Part shown: piece after piece, positions 41,732 through 50,743 of the stretch
Numbering within the stretch: the first letter of the stretch is position 1
Layout: each line of letters begins with the position of its first letter
DNA from: Bosea vaviloviae
GTDB lineage: Bacteria; Pseudomonadota; Alphaproteobacteria; Rhizobiales; Beijerinckiaceae
Assembly (NCBI RefSeq): GCF_001741865.1
Contig: NZ_CP017147.1
Location: 2,409,001 to 2,473,000 of the forward strand
Direction: 5' to 3'
DNA: 64,000 nt
Program-made: the position numbers and the translations under genes
The notes under the pieces: generated by a model
What the model was told of the DNA's origin: nothing
The model's database searches: none
Seen by the model: the letters and a program-made list of their open reading frames with translations, nothing else

Positions 41732-41878
41732 ATGACAACGGCAATGTCCTTCGGAATCTTGGCCGCGGTGCCGGTCCTGATCTCGGTCTATTTGTTGCTC
41801 CTCTGGAGAGTGACAAGCACAGAGGCAGCGATGCCTCGAGAATGGCGGGAGGAGCAGGAGCCCCCGCCGAAGCAGTAA
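41732..41878 (+). CDS. small single-helix membrane protein
   Basis: A 48-residue reading frame. MTTAMSFGILAAVPVLISVYLLLLWRV is one membrane helix, followed by a charged tail REWREEQEPPPKQ. AGGGG precedes the ATG by nine bases. It resembles small membrane peptides but no family is recognised, and it could be a chance frame. Confidence 0.4.
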   Translation: MTTAMSFGILAAVPVLISVYLLLLWRVTSTEAAMPREWREEQEPPPKQ

Positions 41879-41960
41879 CTTCCACCGGCCAAGGAGATTC
41901 GATCGTACCGGCCCGCGATACCGCCAATAATAAGCTTGCCGCTCGGAATTCACCGGCGAC

Positions 41961-42170
41961 ATGATCTCGACATGGTCGGAGGAGTGGAAGCGCGAATGCG
42001 AGGTCGCCTATCTGCTGAGCCTGCCATTGCCCCAGCGCAATGCCCTACTCGATGGCGTGACCGGCGGCAGCCATGACGAGCGCGGTATTAAGCGCACCCG
42101 TGGCGTGGCAGAGGTTGCGGCGCTGCGGGCGCAGATCGCGCGGCTCGCCGAGATCCAGAAGCGCGGCTGA
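41961..42170 (+). CDS. small hypothetical protein with WSEEWRxECEA-like start
   Basis: A 69-residue protein starting MISTWSEEWKRECEVAYLLSLPLPQRNALLDGV, ending in a basic helix AALRAQIARLAEIQKRG. The opening resembles short alphaproteobacterial proteins (DUF7696-like, a tentative comparison) often near phage or accessory genes. No clear ribosome binding site. Confidence 0.5.
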   Translation: MISTWSEEWKRECEVAYLLSLPLPQRNALLDGVTGGSHDERGIKRTRGVAEVAALRAQIARLAEIQKRG

Positions 42171-42375
42171 AGCTTCCTCACCGCAGAGCAAAACTGCAAG
42201 TCCACGCCAGCAGAACGAAGATCGCGGACCAAAGCCAGCCATCAACACTTGGCCAGATCGAGCGTCTCTTCGGCAGGTTCTCTGAGTGACGATCATAGAG
42301 CATTCGAACTGGCCTGTTGCCAATATCAAGGAACACTCTGCAACAAGAAAGGTTCAGAACCGATTACCAACGTAA

Positions 42376-42693
42376 TCAGCCAGAGGGCTTAGGGTCGACT
42401 CGTGCTGCGGGGCGTTCCCTTGGTCTTTCGAGATCGCGAGGCTTGGCGAACTCCTGAAGCGGCGATAGCGAAACCGCCGTTGCGTCGAACCGCTGGACAG
42501 CCAATTCAACCAATTGTTCGGAGTTAGGAGCGCCCCAAAGCCCGGCCACGATGTAGCCGAGACGTTCGCGCTGGGCCGCCACGTCCAGAGGGGCGACCTG
42601 TCCTCGTGCTAAAATCTGCTCCCAGGCCTTCTCGAACGCTACGCAGATCTGCGCGAGCTCCTCGGGGGGCGCGACGATTGATCGAAAGGGCAT
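42376..42693 (-). CDS. small hypothetical protein
   Basis: A 105-residue protein, MPFRSIVAPPEELAQICVAFEKAWEQILARG..., with a helical core (LGYIVAGLWGAPNSEQLVELAVQRF) and a Pro/Arg-rich tail. The PPEELAxIxxAFExAW opening is common among unnamed Hyphomicrobiales proteins. The frame runs upstream to 42759 but the family-like start is at 42693. Function unknown. Confidence 0.6.
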   Translation of the reverse strand: MPFRSIVAPPEELAQICVAFEKAWEQILARGQVAPLDVAAQRERLGYIVAGLWGAPNSEQLVELAVQRFDATAVSLSPLQEFAKPRDLERPRERPAARVDPKPSG

Positions 42694-42920
42694 TAAGTCC
42701 TGAGGGGTGCTAACGGGGCAGCCATGGTGGCCGCTTGCCCGCAACCGACCATAGCACACGGCGCAGGCTTCCCCGAATCAGCGAGGACACCCGAAACTCG
42801 GGTCGGTGCGAAGCCGGAAGACGATGATCTGGCTTCGCAGGAACCTGACCTCGATCCTTCGGATCGCCCCGGAATGACGGCGCAAGCTCGGCGATGAACC
42901 GGCGTCGAAGCCCGTTGCTG

Positions 42921-43784
42921 TCAGGCGACGAGTCCCAGCAGCGCCCGCGCTTCGGCGGCCGTTGCCGGACGGCGGTCATATTCGGGGCAGAGATCGACCA
43001 CGCGCTTGACCAGAGCGGCGTTGGACGGCGCGAGCCTGTCGCGGTCGAGCCGGACATTGTCCTCCAGCCCGGTGCGGCAATGGCCGCCGAGTTCGAGCGA
43101 CCAGCGGTTGAGCGTGATCTGGTCGCGGCCGATGCCGGCGCCGGTCCAGGTCGCATCGGGCGCCAGCCGCTTCAGCGTCGCGATGTAGAATTCGAAGGCG
43201 GCGCGGTCGACCGGCATGGCGTTCTTCACGCCCATGACGAACTGCATATGCAGCGGGCCCTTGATCGCGCCGGCGACACCCATCTCGACCGCCTTGAAGA
43301 TCATCGAGAGGTCGAAGGCCTCGATCTCGGGCTTGACGCCATGCTCGAGCATCTCGCTCGCCAGCCAATCGACCAGCTCGGGGCTGTTCTCATAGACCCG
43401 CGTCGGGAAATTGCAGGAGCCGGTCGAGAGCGAGGCCATGTCAGGCTTCAGCGAGAGCATGCCGCCGCGCTCACGCCCCGCGCCGGAGCGCCCACCGGTC
43501 GAGAACTGCACGATCATGCCGGGGCAATGCTGGCGCAACCCCTCCAGCAAACGGCGGAAGCGCTCGGGGTCGGAGCTCGGCGCGCCCTCGTCATTGCGGA
43601 CATGGCAATGCGCCAGGGTCGCGCCGGCCTCAAATGCGGCCTGCGTGGACTCGACCTGCTCGGCAAGCGAGATCGGCACGGCCGGATTGTCGCGCTTGGT
43701 CGGCAGCGAGCCGGTGATGGCGACGGTGATGATGCAAGGACTGGTCATGCTTGAAGCCGTTGCCATGATTGAAGCCGTGGTCAT
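42921..43784 (-). CDS. beta-keto acid cleavage enzyme (BKACE, DUF849)
   Basis: About 287 residues of the BKACE family, which condenses a beta-keto acid with acetyl-CoA, as in 3-keto-5-aminohexanoate cleavage of lysine fermentation. The metal site is ATLAHCHVRND. The family core PCIITVAITGSLPTK and the later FSTGGRSGAGRERGGMLSLKPDMASLSTGSCNF and WTGAGIGRDQ are clear. The start is 43784, or the ATG at 43748 that begins MTSPCIITV; the extra 12 residues come from a small duplication of an ACGGCTTCAA-CATG unit. The natural substrate cannot be told. Confidence 0.9.
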   Translation of the reverse strand: MTTASIMATASSMTSPCIITVAITGSLPTKRDNPAVPISLAEQVESTQAAFEAGATLAHCHVRNDEGAPSSDPERFRRLLEGLRQHCPGMIVQFSTGGRSGAGRERGGMLSLKPDMASLSTGSCNFPTRVYENSPELVDWLASEMLEHGVKPEIEAFDLSMIFKAVEMGVAGAIKGPLHMQFVMGVKNAMPVDRAAFEFYIATLKRLAPDATWTGAGIGRDQITLNRWSLELGGHCRTGLEDNVRLDRDRLAPSNAALVKRVVDLCPEYDRRPATAAEARALLGLVA

Positions 43785-43821
43785 GAAGGTTCCGGGCCTG
43801 AAGCGTTACAATCTCGACGGT

Positions 43822-44496
43822 TCACCCGAAGAGGGCCAAGCGCAGGCCAAGCGCAATCAAGACGACGCCCATGATCACGTCCAGCCCCGATTTGGCGCGT
43901 ATATAGGCGCGGCTCACCGCAGGCACGGTAAAGAACAGCGTCACCGCGATCCACCAGGCCGCCGAGACCACGACGACGACCGCCACGGCCGACCAGAACA
44001 GCCAGCCTGGCGCGCCGGCCGGGATCATCACGCCGAACAGGCTGGCATAGTAGGCGACGACCTTGGGATTGGTGATGTTGGTGATGAAGCCGGCGCGGAT
44101 CGCCTCCTGCCCCGACACCGGCTCGGAGGCGGCGTGAGGGGCGCCCTGAGAACCGGCATGCGAGGCGGCATGAGAGGCGGCATGAGAGGCGGCCTGGCCC
44201 TTGGCCCGGATGATTGCGATCAGCAGCTTCGCGCCGAGATAGATCAGATAGGCTGCGCCGGCGATCTGGAGACCGCGATAGGCCAGCGGAAAGCTCGCCA
44301 GCAAGCTGCCGAGACCGGCCGCGGCGGCGAGCGCCCAGGTCAGCGTCGCCAGCACGACACCGAAGCTCAGCAGCAGCCCGGCGCGGCGATCCCCCTTCAC
44401 CGCATAGCTCATGACGACCGCGAAGGTCGGGCCGGGGCTGGCGATCGCGAGCGCATGGATCGCCGCGATGCCCGCCAGAATGGTGACTTGATTCAT
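43822..44496 (-). CDS. LysE/RhtB-family amino-acid exporter with a His-rich repeat loop
   Basis: A 224-residue inner-membrane exporter. N-terminal AIHALAIASPGPTFAVVMSYAVKGDRRAG is the LysE/RhtB signature; about six helices follow, ending IMGVVLIALGLRLALFG. Between helices 3 and 4 is an unusual insert of about 25 residues with tandem AASH units, encoded by a 12-base tandem repeat at about 44159-44195. The insert faces one side of the membrane and adds several His. Start 44496 has a G-rich site before it. It probably exports an amino acid or related compound. Confidence 0.88.
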   Translation of the reverse strand: MNQVTILAGIAAIHALAIASPGPTFAVVMSYAVKGDRRAGLLLSFGVVLATLTWALAAAAGLGSLLASFPLAYRGLQIAGAAYLIYLGAKLLIAIIRAKGQAASHAASHAASHAGSQGAPHAASEPVSGQEAIRAGFITNITNPKVVAYYASLFGVMIPAGAPGWLFWSAVAVVVVVSAAWWIAVTLFFTVPAVSRAYIRAKSGLDVIMGVVLIALGLRLALFG

Positions 44497-44629
44497 CGAC
44501 GTTTCCCCCCACGAGAGTGGGGTGCCGTCCGCGTTCTTCGCCGCGAAACGGCCCCCCCTGCTCATCGATGGATGTGGCGTCATGCGTGTCAAGCGCCGCG
44601 GCTCGGCCTCGCCGGTCGGCGCATCCGCC

Positions 44630-45628
<999 letters not shown>

Positions 45629-45721
45629 GGGCTCCTCTGCTGTGATGATGGTGAGATAGCGCCGCTGGCTTCGTTCGATAATCGGCTTGAGTCTGCACGG
45701 CTTGATCTATTAAATAGAGCA

Positions 45722-46618
45722 ATGAACCGTGGTCATCTCTCGCAATTGGCCGTCCTGGCGGCGGTTGCCCGCAATGGCGGCTTTCGCGACGCGGCGAAGG
45801 AACTCGGCATCGCCCCCTCCGCCGTCAGCCATGCGGTATCGGCGCTGGAGGCCGGCTTGGGCGTTCGCCTGCTGGCGCGCAGCACACGTAGCGTCGCGCC
45901 CACGGAAGCTGGAGCCCAGTTGCTGGAGCGGCTGCGCCCGGCGCTGCTGGAAATCGATCTCGCGCTGGAGGCGGCGGTCGCGTCCCGGGATGTGCCCGCC
46001 GGCAATCTCCGGCTGACCGTGCCGCGCACGGCGGCCCATACCGTGCTGGCGCCGAAGCTCGGCGCCTTCACCGTCGCTTTTCCCGAGATCGTGCTGGAGA
46101 TCGTCATCGAGGACCGGTTTTCCGACGTCGTCGAGGGTGGTTTCGACGCGGGCATCAGGCTCGGCGAAAGCCTGCAGCGCGATATGATCGCGGTTCGCAT
46201 CGGGCCTTCGATGCGGGGGGCGGCGGTCGCTGCGCCCTCCTATTTCGAAGGCAGGCCGCGGCCGGAGCGACCGCAGGACCTGTCCGCTCATCGCTGCATC
46301 CGCTTCCGCTTCTCCAGCGGCGTGATCTATCGCTGGGAGTTCGAGAAGGCGGGCGTCGTCGTCGAGCCGCCGGTCGAGGGGCCCTTGATCCTGGGCGAGG
46401 ATCACCTGATCGCGCAGGCTGCCATCGATGGGGCTGGCATCGCTTTCGTATTCGAGGACTATGTTCGCGATGCCCTCGCCGACGGCCGGCTGGTGCGTGT
46501 GCTGGAGGATTGGTGCCCGCCTTTCGACGGCTTCCACCTCTACTATCCCAGCCGCCGCCAGATGCGGCCGGCACTCAGGGCTTTCATCGATTTCTTTCGA
46601 GTGGCGAGTAGCGAGTAG
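45722..46618 (+). CDS. LysR-family transcriptional regulator
   Basis: A 298-residue LysR regulator with N-terminal winged helix (LAAVARNGGFRDAAKELGIAPSAVSHAVSALEAGLGVRLLARSTRSVAPTEAG) and a CrgA-like ligand domain. It probably controls the divergent aldo/keto reductase. The last few residues, VASSE, and the stop codon lie in the first units of a heptamer repeat array, so the native C terminus has been replaced by repeat sequence. Confidence 0.92.
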   Translation: MNRGHLSQLAVLAAVARNGGFRDAAKELGIAPSAVSHAVSALEAGLGVRLLARSTRSVAPTEAGAQLLERLRPALLEIDLALEAAVASRDVPAGNLRLTVPRTAAHTVLAPKLGAFTVAFPEIVLEIVIEDRFSDVVEGGFDAGIRLGESLQRDMIAVRIGPSMRGAAVAAPSYFEGRPRPERPQDLSAHRCIRFRFSSGVIYRWEFEKAGVVVEPPVEGPLILGEDHLIAQAAIDGAGIAFVFEDYVRDALADGRLVRVLEDWCPPFDGFHLYYPSRRQMRPALRAFIDFFRVASSE

Positions 46619-46706
46619 TGAGTGGCGAATAGCGAGTAGCGAATGGCGAATGGCAAGGTTAGCTTCCATTCGCCATTCGCCATTCGCCACTCGCCATTCG
46701 CTATTC
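46604..46706. repeat. heptamer-array hairpin, copy 3
   Basis: Eight tandem heptamers (GAGTGGC, GAGTAGC, GAATAGC, GAATGGC types) are followed by about 15 bases and six complementary heptamers (ATTCGCC, ACTCGCC). It fills the whole convergent gap between a LysR gene and a binding-protein gene and overlaps the LysR coding end. Confidence 0.9.
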
Positions 46707-46707
46707 C

Positions 46708-47730
46708 TCAGCGAACCGGCGGCGCGAATTGCAGCCCGCCATTGGTCCAGAGCTTGTTGACGCCGCGCGGCAGGTTGATGCCCGATTTCGCTCCGAAATT
46801 GCGCTCGAAGCTCTCGCCGTAATTGCCGACGGCCTTGACGATGCGCGCGACCCAGTCGTTGCTGAGGCCGAGCCCCTCGCCGAATTTGCCCTCGACTCCG
46901 AGCAGGCGGCGGATTTCCGGGTTCTTCGAGTTGGCCATCTCGGCGACATTGGCCTGGGTGACGCCGAGTTCTTCGGCGTTCACCAGGGCAAACACCGTCC
47001 AGCGCACGATATCGAACCAGGCCTGATCGTTCTTGCGGACCCAGGGGCCGAGCGGCTCCTTCGAGATCACCTCGCCGAGCAGGACGTGCTCGTCGGGAGC
47101 CTTCAGGCGGCTGCGCGTTCCAGCCAGCGCCGAGAGGTCGGTGGTATAGGCGTCGCAGCGCCCCGCCTCATAGGCCTGCACGGTGTCTTCCAGCGTCGCG
47201 AAGGCGACGGTTTCGAACTTGATGCCGTGGGTGCGGCCGTAATCGGCGAGGTTGAGCTCGGTCGTCGTGCCCTGGGAGACGCAGATCGAAGCGCCGTTGA
47301 GGTCCTTGACGCTGGCGAGGTTCAGCTTCTTGCGCAGGATGAAGCCCTGGCCGTCATAGTAATTGACGGCGGTGAAGGTCAGGCCCTGGCCGACATCGCG
47401 CCCGAGGGTCCAGGTCGTGGTGCGCGCCAGCACGTCGATCTCGCCGCTCTGCAAGGCCACCAGCCGGTTCTTGCTCGAGAGCGAGAGATAGGAGGCCTTG
47501 TCAGGGTCGTTGAAGATGGCGGCTGCGAGCGCGCGGCAGATATCGGTATCGAAGCCCTTCCAGGCGCCGTTGCCGTCTTGCAGCGAAAAGCCGGGAACGC
47601 CTTCGCTGGCGCCGCAGATGATCTGCCCGCGGGCCTTGATCTTGTCGAGGGTAGACTGGGCAAAAGCAGGCGCGCTGGCTGCCGCGCTCAGGACGAGGCC
47701 GGCTAGCATTGCGGCAAATGAAGATCGCAT
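46708..47730 (-). CDS. amino-acid ABC transporter substrate-binding protein, paralogue of 31238
   Basis: A 340-residue periplasmic SBP_bac_3 protein. The signal peptide ends ASAPAFAQ. Shared with the copy at 31238-32266: LDKIKARGQIICGASEGVPGFSLQDGNGAWKGFDTDICRALAAAIFNDP, GQGFILRKK, GASICVSQGTTTELNLAD, GRCDAYTTDLSALAG, GVEGKFGEGLGL and GNYGESFERNFG. There is no permease beside it either. Its stop is adjacent to the heptamer array. It likely feeds a general amino-acid permease encoded elsewhere. Confidence 0.93.
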   Translation of the reverse strand: MRSSFAAMLAGLVLSAAASAPAFAQSTLDKIKARGQIICGASEGVPGFSLQDGNGAWKGFDTDICRALAAAIFNDPDKASYLSLSSKNRLVALQSGEIDVLARTTTWTLGRDVGQGLTFTAVNYYDGQGFILRKKLNLASVKDLNGASICVSQGTTTELNLADYGRTHGIKFETVAFATLEDTVQAYEAGRCDAYTTDLSALAGTRSRLKAPDEHVLLGEVISKEPLGPWVRKNDQAWFDIVRWTVFALVNAEELGVTQANVAEMANSKNPEIRRLLGVEGKFGEGLGLSNDWVARIVKAVGNYGESFERNFGAKSGINLPRGVNKLWTNGGLQFAPPVR

Positions 47731-47813
47731 GGGTTTCCTCTCAGGGCAGCGCCGGCTCTTTGCGGCCCGCGTAAAACGCTTTCACGACGTCCTGGCAGGT
47801 TTCGCGTTTCTCG

Positions 47814-48407
47814 TCAGCCCCGCACCAGCAAGCCGTCCAGCATCGCGTCGAAGGCCTCGATCGCCTTGCGCGACGCCTGCGGTGCATCGGGCGCATGCGC
47901 GATCCATTGTGCGGCGTGCAGGGTCGCTCCCGCGATCAGCCGTGCTGCCGCTTCGGCATCGACGGCGAGGATCACGCCTGCCTCGCGGAGCCTGCCGAGG
48001 CTGTCGGTCATCGAGAGGATGCAGGCGCTCTGCGTCGGCCAGGTCCAGGGGTCGCCGAGCACGGCAGGCCCGTCGCGCAGCACCACGCGTTGAATCTCAG
48101 GTTCGAGTGCCATCTCGATGTAGGCAGTGCATTCGTCGCGGAAGCCGGCCCAGGGGTCGGTTGCCCGGTCCGATACGATGCGCAGGCGCTCGTTCATCTC
48201 GGCGTCGATCTCGGCGATTACCGCCGCGAGCAGGCCCTTCTTGTCGCCGAAATGGTGGTAGAGCGCGCCGCGCGTCAGCCCGGCGGTAGCCGTCAGCTCG
48301 TCCATCGACGTCTCCGCATAGCCGACGGTCCCGAACGCGGCGCGAGCGGCCCCGATCAGCTTGGCGCGCGTCTCGGCGATCATCTCCTTGCGTGGTCTGC
48401 GCGTCAT
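47814..48407 (-). CDS. TetR-family repressor
   Basis: A 197-residue TetR regulator. The N-terminal helix-turn-helix is TRAKLIGAARAAFGTVGYAETSMDELTATAGLTRGALYHHFGDKKGLLAAVI, with the canonical YHHFGDK. The C-terminal ligand domain is all-helical. It is divergent from an MFS exporter gene. Three near-identical palindromes in the shared 118-base control region are probably its operators, so it should repress both genes until a ligand binds. Confidence 0.95.
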   Translation of the reverse strand: MTRRPRKEMIAETRAKLIGAARAAFGTVGYAETSMDELTATAGLTRGALYHHFGDKKGLLAAVIAEIDAEMNERLRIVSDRATDPWAGFRDECTAYIEMALEPEIQRVVLRDGPAVLGDPWTWPTQSACILSMTDSLGRLREAGVILAVDAEAAARLIAGATLHAAQWIAHAPDAPQASRKAIEAFDAMLDGLLVRG

Positions 48408-48421
48408 CCATGCCTCTTTCG

Positions 48422-48489
48422 CATACGGGCCGTATGTTAATTGACATACGAGTTGTATGCAATTACCTAATTCTCATACGCGCCGTATG
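48422..48489. promoter_or_regulatory. three CATACG-N3-CGTATG operators
   Basis: Palindromes CATACG-GGC-CGTATG (48422-48436), CATACG-AGT-TGTATG (48445-48459) and CATACG-CGC-CGTATG (48475-48489) lie 23 and 30 bases apart between the divergent TetR and MFS genes. The centres are variable while the arms are kept, as expected for TetR-type half-sites. Confidence 0.87.
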
Positions 48490-48525
48490 CAAGCGGCGCT
48501 CATGTGACCACGGAGACGATTGTCC

Positions 48526-49734
48526 ATGCCTAACCCCTATCGCGAGATTTTCCGTGCGCCCGGTTCGGTCGCCTTCTCCGCGGCGGGTTTCATCGCCCGC
48601 TTGCCGTTTTCCATGGTGACGCTCGGCATTGTCACCATGCTCTCGCAGACGCGTGGCGAATACTGGCTGGCCGGCGCGGTTGCTGCGACCTTTGCGCTCG
48701 CCAATGCCGTGATGGCGCCGCAGATCTCGCGGCTGGTCGACCGCCATGGCCAGAGCCGGGTGCTCATCCCCGCGACGCTGGCAACCCTCGTCGCGTTCGC
48801 CGGGCTGCTGCTGGCGACGCGCTTGCAGGCGCCGGCGTGGATGCTCTTCCTCTTTGCCGCGCTCGCCGGGATGGAGCCGAGCATGATGGCGATGGTGCGG
48901 GCGCGCTGGACCGAAATCTATCGCGACACGCCGCAGCTTCGCACCGCATTCGCCTTCGAATCGGTGGTCGACGAGATGGTCTTCATGGTCGGACCGGTAA
49001 TCGCCATCGGCCTCAGTGTCGTCTGGTTCCCGGAGGCCGGCCCGCTCGCAGCGGCAATCCTGCTCGCCGTCGGCATGGCGCTGTTCGTGGCCCAGCGTAG
49101 CACCGAACCGCCAGTCCACGCGCCTGAGACGAGCGGTAGCGACTCCGTCATCCGGTTGTTGCCGGTGCAGATCATCGCGCTGCTGATGGTCGCGCTCGGC
49201 ACGATTTTCGGTACGGCGGAGGTCACCGCGGTGGCATTTGCCGAGGCGCAGGGGAACAAGGCGGCGGCGAGCCTGGTGCTCGCGGCCTATGCCGCCGGCT
49301 CCTTCGTCACCGGTCTCGTCTTCGGTGCGCTGCGGGTTCGCCTGCCGCTGTCCTGCCAGCTGCTGTTCGCGATCGGGCTCGCTGCCGCGACGACCCTGCC
49401 GCTGCTGATCGCCAGCTCGCTTTGGATGCTCGGCTTCGTGCTCTTTATCGCCGGTGCCTCGATCTCGCCGACGGTCATCGTCGCCATGGCGCTGGTCGAG
49501 CGCCATGTCCCGGCCTCGAAGCTGACCGAGGGCATCACCTGGGTGATGACAGGCATGGGTATCGGCATGGCGGCGGGCTCGGCCGCCTCGGGTTGGCTGA
49601 TCGATGTCTATGGCGCCAGGAGCGGCTTCTACGTCTCCGTCGCCGGCGGCTTCACGGCGCTCGCGATCGCCGCGCTCGGTTTCCGCGCGCTGGCCGAGAT
49701 GCCGGCCGGTCGGCGCGAGGGTGCGCCGGCCTGA
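48526..49734 (+). CDS. MFS transporter
   Basis: A 402-residue major facilitator protein with 12 hydrophobic helices. The A-loop between helices 2 and 3 reads PQISRLVDRHGQSRVLIPA, the usual D-R-x-G-x-R/K motif. It starts YREIFRAPGSVAFSAAGFIARLPFSM, a pattern of small-molecule exporters. The ATG at 48526 was preferred to the TTG six bases before because GGAG is well placed. It is controlled by the divergent TetR and probably exports that regulator's ligand. Confidence 0.93.
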   Translation: MPNPYREIFRAPGSVAFSAAGFIARLPFSMVTLGIVTMLSQTRGEYWLAGAVAATFALANAVMAPQISRLVDRHGQSRVLIPATLATLVAFAGLLLATRLQAPAWMLFLFAALAGMEPSMMAMVRARWTEIYRDTPQLRTAFAFESVVDEMVFMVGPVIAIGLSVVWFPEAGPLAAAILLAVGMALFVAQRSTEPPVHAPETSGSDSVIRLLPVQIIALLMVALGTIFGTAEVTAVAFAEAQGNKAAASLVLAAYAAGSFVTGLVFGALRVRLPLSCQLLFAIGLAAATTLPLLIASSLWMLGFVLFIAGASISPTVIVAMALVERHVPASKLTEGITWVMTGMGIGMAAGSAASGWLIDVYGARSGFYVSVAGGFTALAIAALGFRALAEMPAGRREGAPA

Positions 49735-49744
49735 CCGGCAGGGC

Positions 49745-49770
49745 AGGGCGCTTGCCACGCTCGCCCTTTT
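49745..49770 (+). terminator. probable terminator after the MFS gene
   Basis: AGGGCG pairs with CGCCCT around an 11-base loop, followed by TTTT. It is 11 bases past the MFS stop. Confidence 0.6.
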
Positions 49771-49910
49771 CTGTCATACGCGCGGCCTTCGATCGCCCGG
49801 CTGATAAGGGCTGCCGTGGCTATCGATCTTTGCTTCCCCAAGAGCACTTCTTGAAAGAGCAAAACTGAAAGCGGCGCAATTCGCGCGTCCGCGACCAATG
49901 AGGAGTTGAA

Positions 49911-50111
49911 ATGCCCAAGATCAAGACGAAGTCGAGCGCCAAGAAGCGCTTCAAGATCACCGGAACCGGCAAGGTGCTTTACGCCCAGGCTGGCAAGCGT
50001 CACGGGATGATCAAGCGGACCAACAAGCAGCTCCGCAATCACCGCGGCACCAACGTCCTTTTCGAGGGCGATGCGGCCAACGTGAAGAAGTATTTCCTCC
50101 CCAACGGCTGA
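49911..50111 (+). CDS. rpmI: 50S ribosomal protein L35
   Basis: A 66-residue basic protein, [36 protein letters not shown]..., matching bacterial L35 along its full length. GAGGAG precedes the ATG. rplT follows 29 bases on. In many bacteria infC precedes this pair; here it does not, and the upstream neighbour is the MFS gene with its own terminator, so the pair has its own promoter in 49771-49910. Confidence 0.98.
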   Translation: MPKIKTKSSAKKRFKITGTGKVLYAQAGKRHGMIKRTNKQLRNHRGTNVLFEGDAANVKKYFLPNG

Positions 50112-50140
50112 CGCCACCCTAACCTTCCGGAGATCATCAC

Positions 50141-50530
50141 ATGGCTCGCGTGAAACGGGGCGTAACGTCCCATGCCAAGCACAAGAAGACACTCAAGGCC
50201 GCCAAGGGTTTCTATGGCCGCCGCAAGAACACGATCCGCGCCGCCAAGGCGGCCGTCGATCGCTCGATGCAGTACGCCTATCGCGACCGCAAGAACCGGA
50301 AGCGCTCGTTCCGCGCGCTCTGGATCCAGCGCCTGAACGCGGCGGTGCGTGAGCACGGCCTGGTCTACTCGATGTTCATCAACGGCCTGACCAAGGCCGG
50401 CATCGAGCTCGACCGCAAGACCCTCTCGGCCATGGCGATCGACGATGCGGCCTCGTTCACGGCCGTCGTCGAGCAGGTCAAGGCTGCTCTGGCCGCCGAG
50501 CCCAACGCCGGCGAGCGCAAGGCCGCGTGA
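50141..50530 (+). CDS. rplT: 50S ribosomal protein L20
   Basis: A 129-residue L20, [36 protein letters not shown]..., full length, with the conserved [21 protein letters not shown]. It binds 23S rRNA early in 50S assembly and in other bacteria also represses its own operon. It is followed by a classic terminator, so it is not co-transcribed with pheST. Confidence 0.98.
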   Translation: MARVKRGVTSHAKHKKTLKAAKGFYGRRKNTIRAAKAAVDRSMQYAYRDRKNRKRSFRALWIQRLNAAVREHGLVYSMFINGLTKAGIELDRKTLSAMAIDDAASFTAVVEQVKAALAAEPNAGERKAA

Positions 50531-50556
50531 GCGGTTTTGCCTGACTGATTTGGAAG

Positions 50557-50583
50557 AGGCCGGCAGCGATGCCGGCCTTTTTC
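50557..50583 (+). terminator. rpmI-rplT terminator
   Basis: AGGCCGGCA, loop GCGA, TGCCGGCCT, then TTTTTC: a textbook intrinsic terminator 26 bases after the rplT stop. Confidence 0.93.
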
Positions 50584-50743
50584 TTTGCTCAGCGATGCCC
50601 CGGAAGCCGAGCAACGAGCGCGCGTCATTTGCTCTCCGATCGTCATAAAAGCAGATCGGATGTTCGCCACGAGCCATTGCGCTGTACCGAAGCTGACGGC
50701 ACAGCTTGCGCCGTAGCAAGGCCACCGACCGCATGATGAGAGA

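Noticed and set aside
46604..46706. Heptamer arrays considered as CRISPR
   Set aside because: Units are seven bases with no spacers and no cas genes; they form facing inverted arrays.
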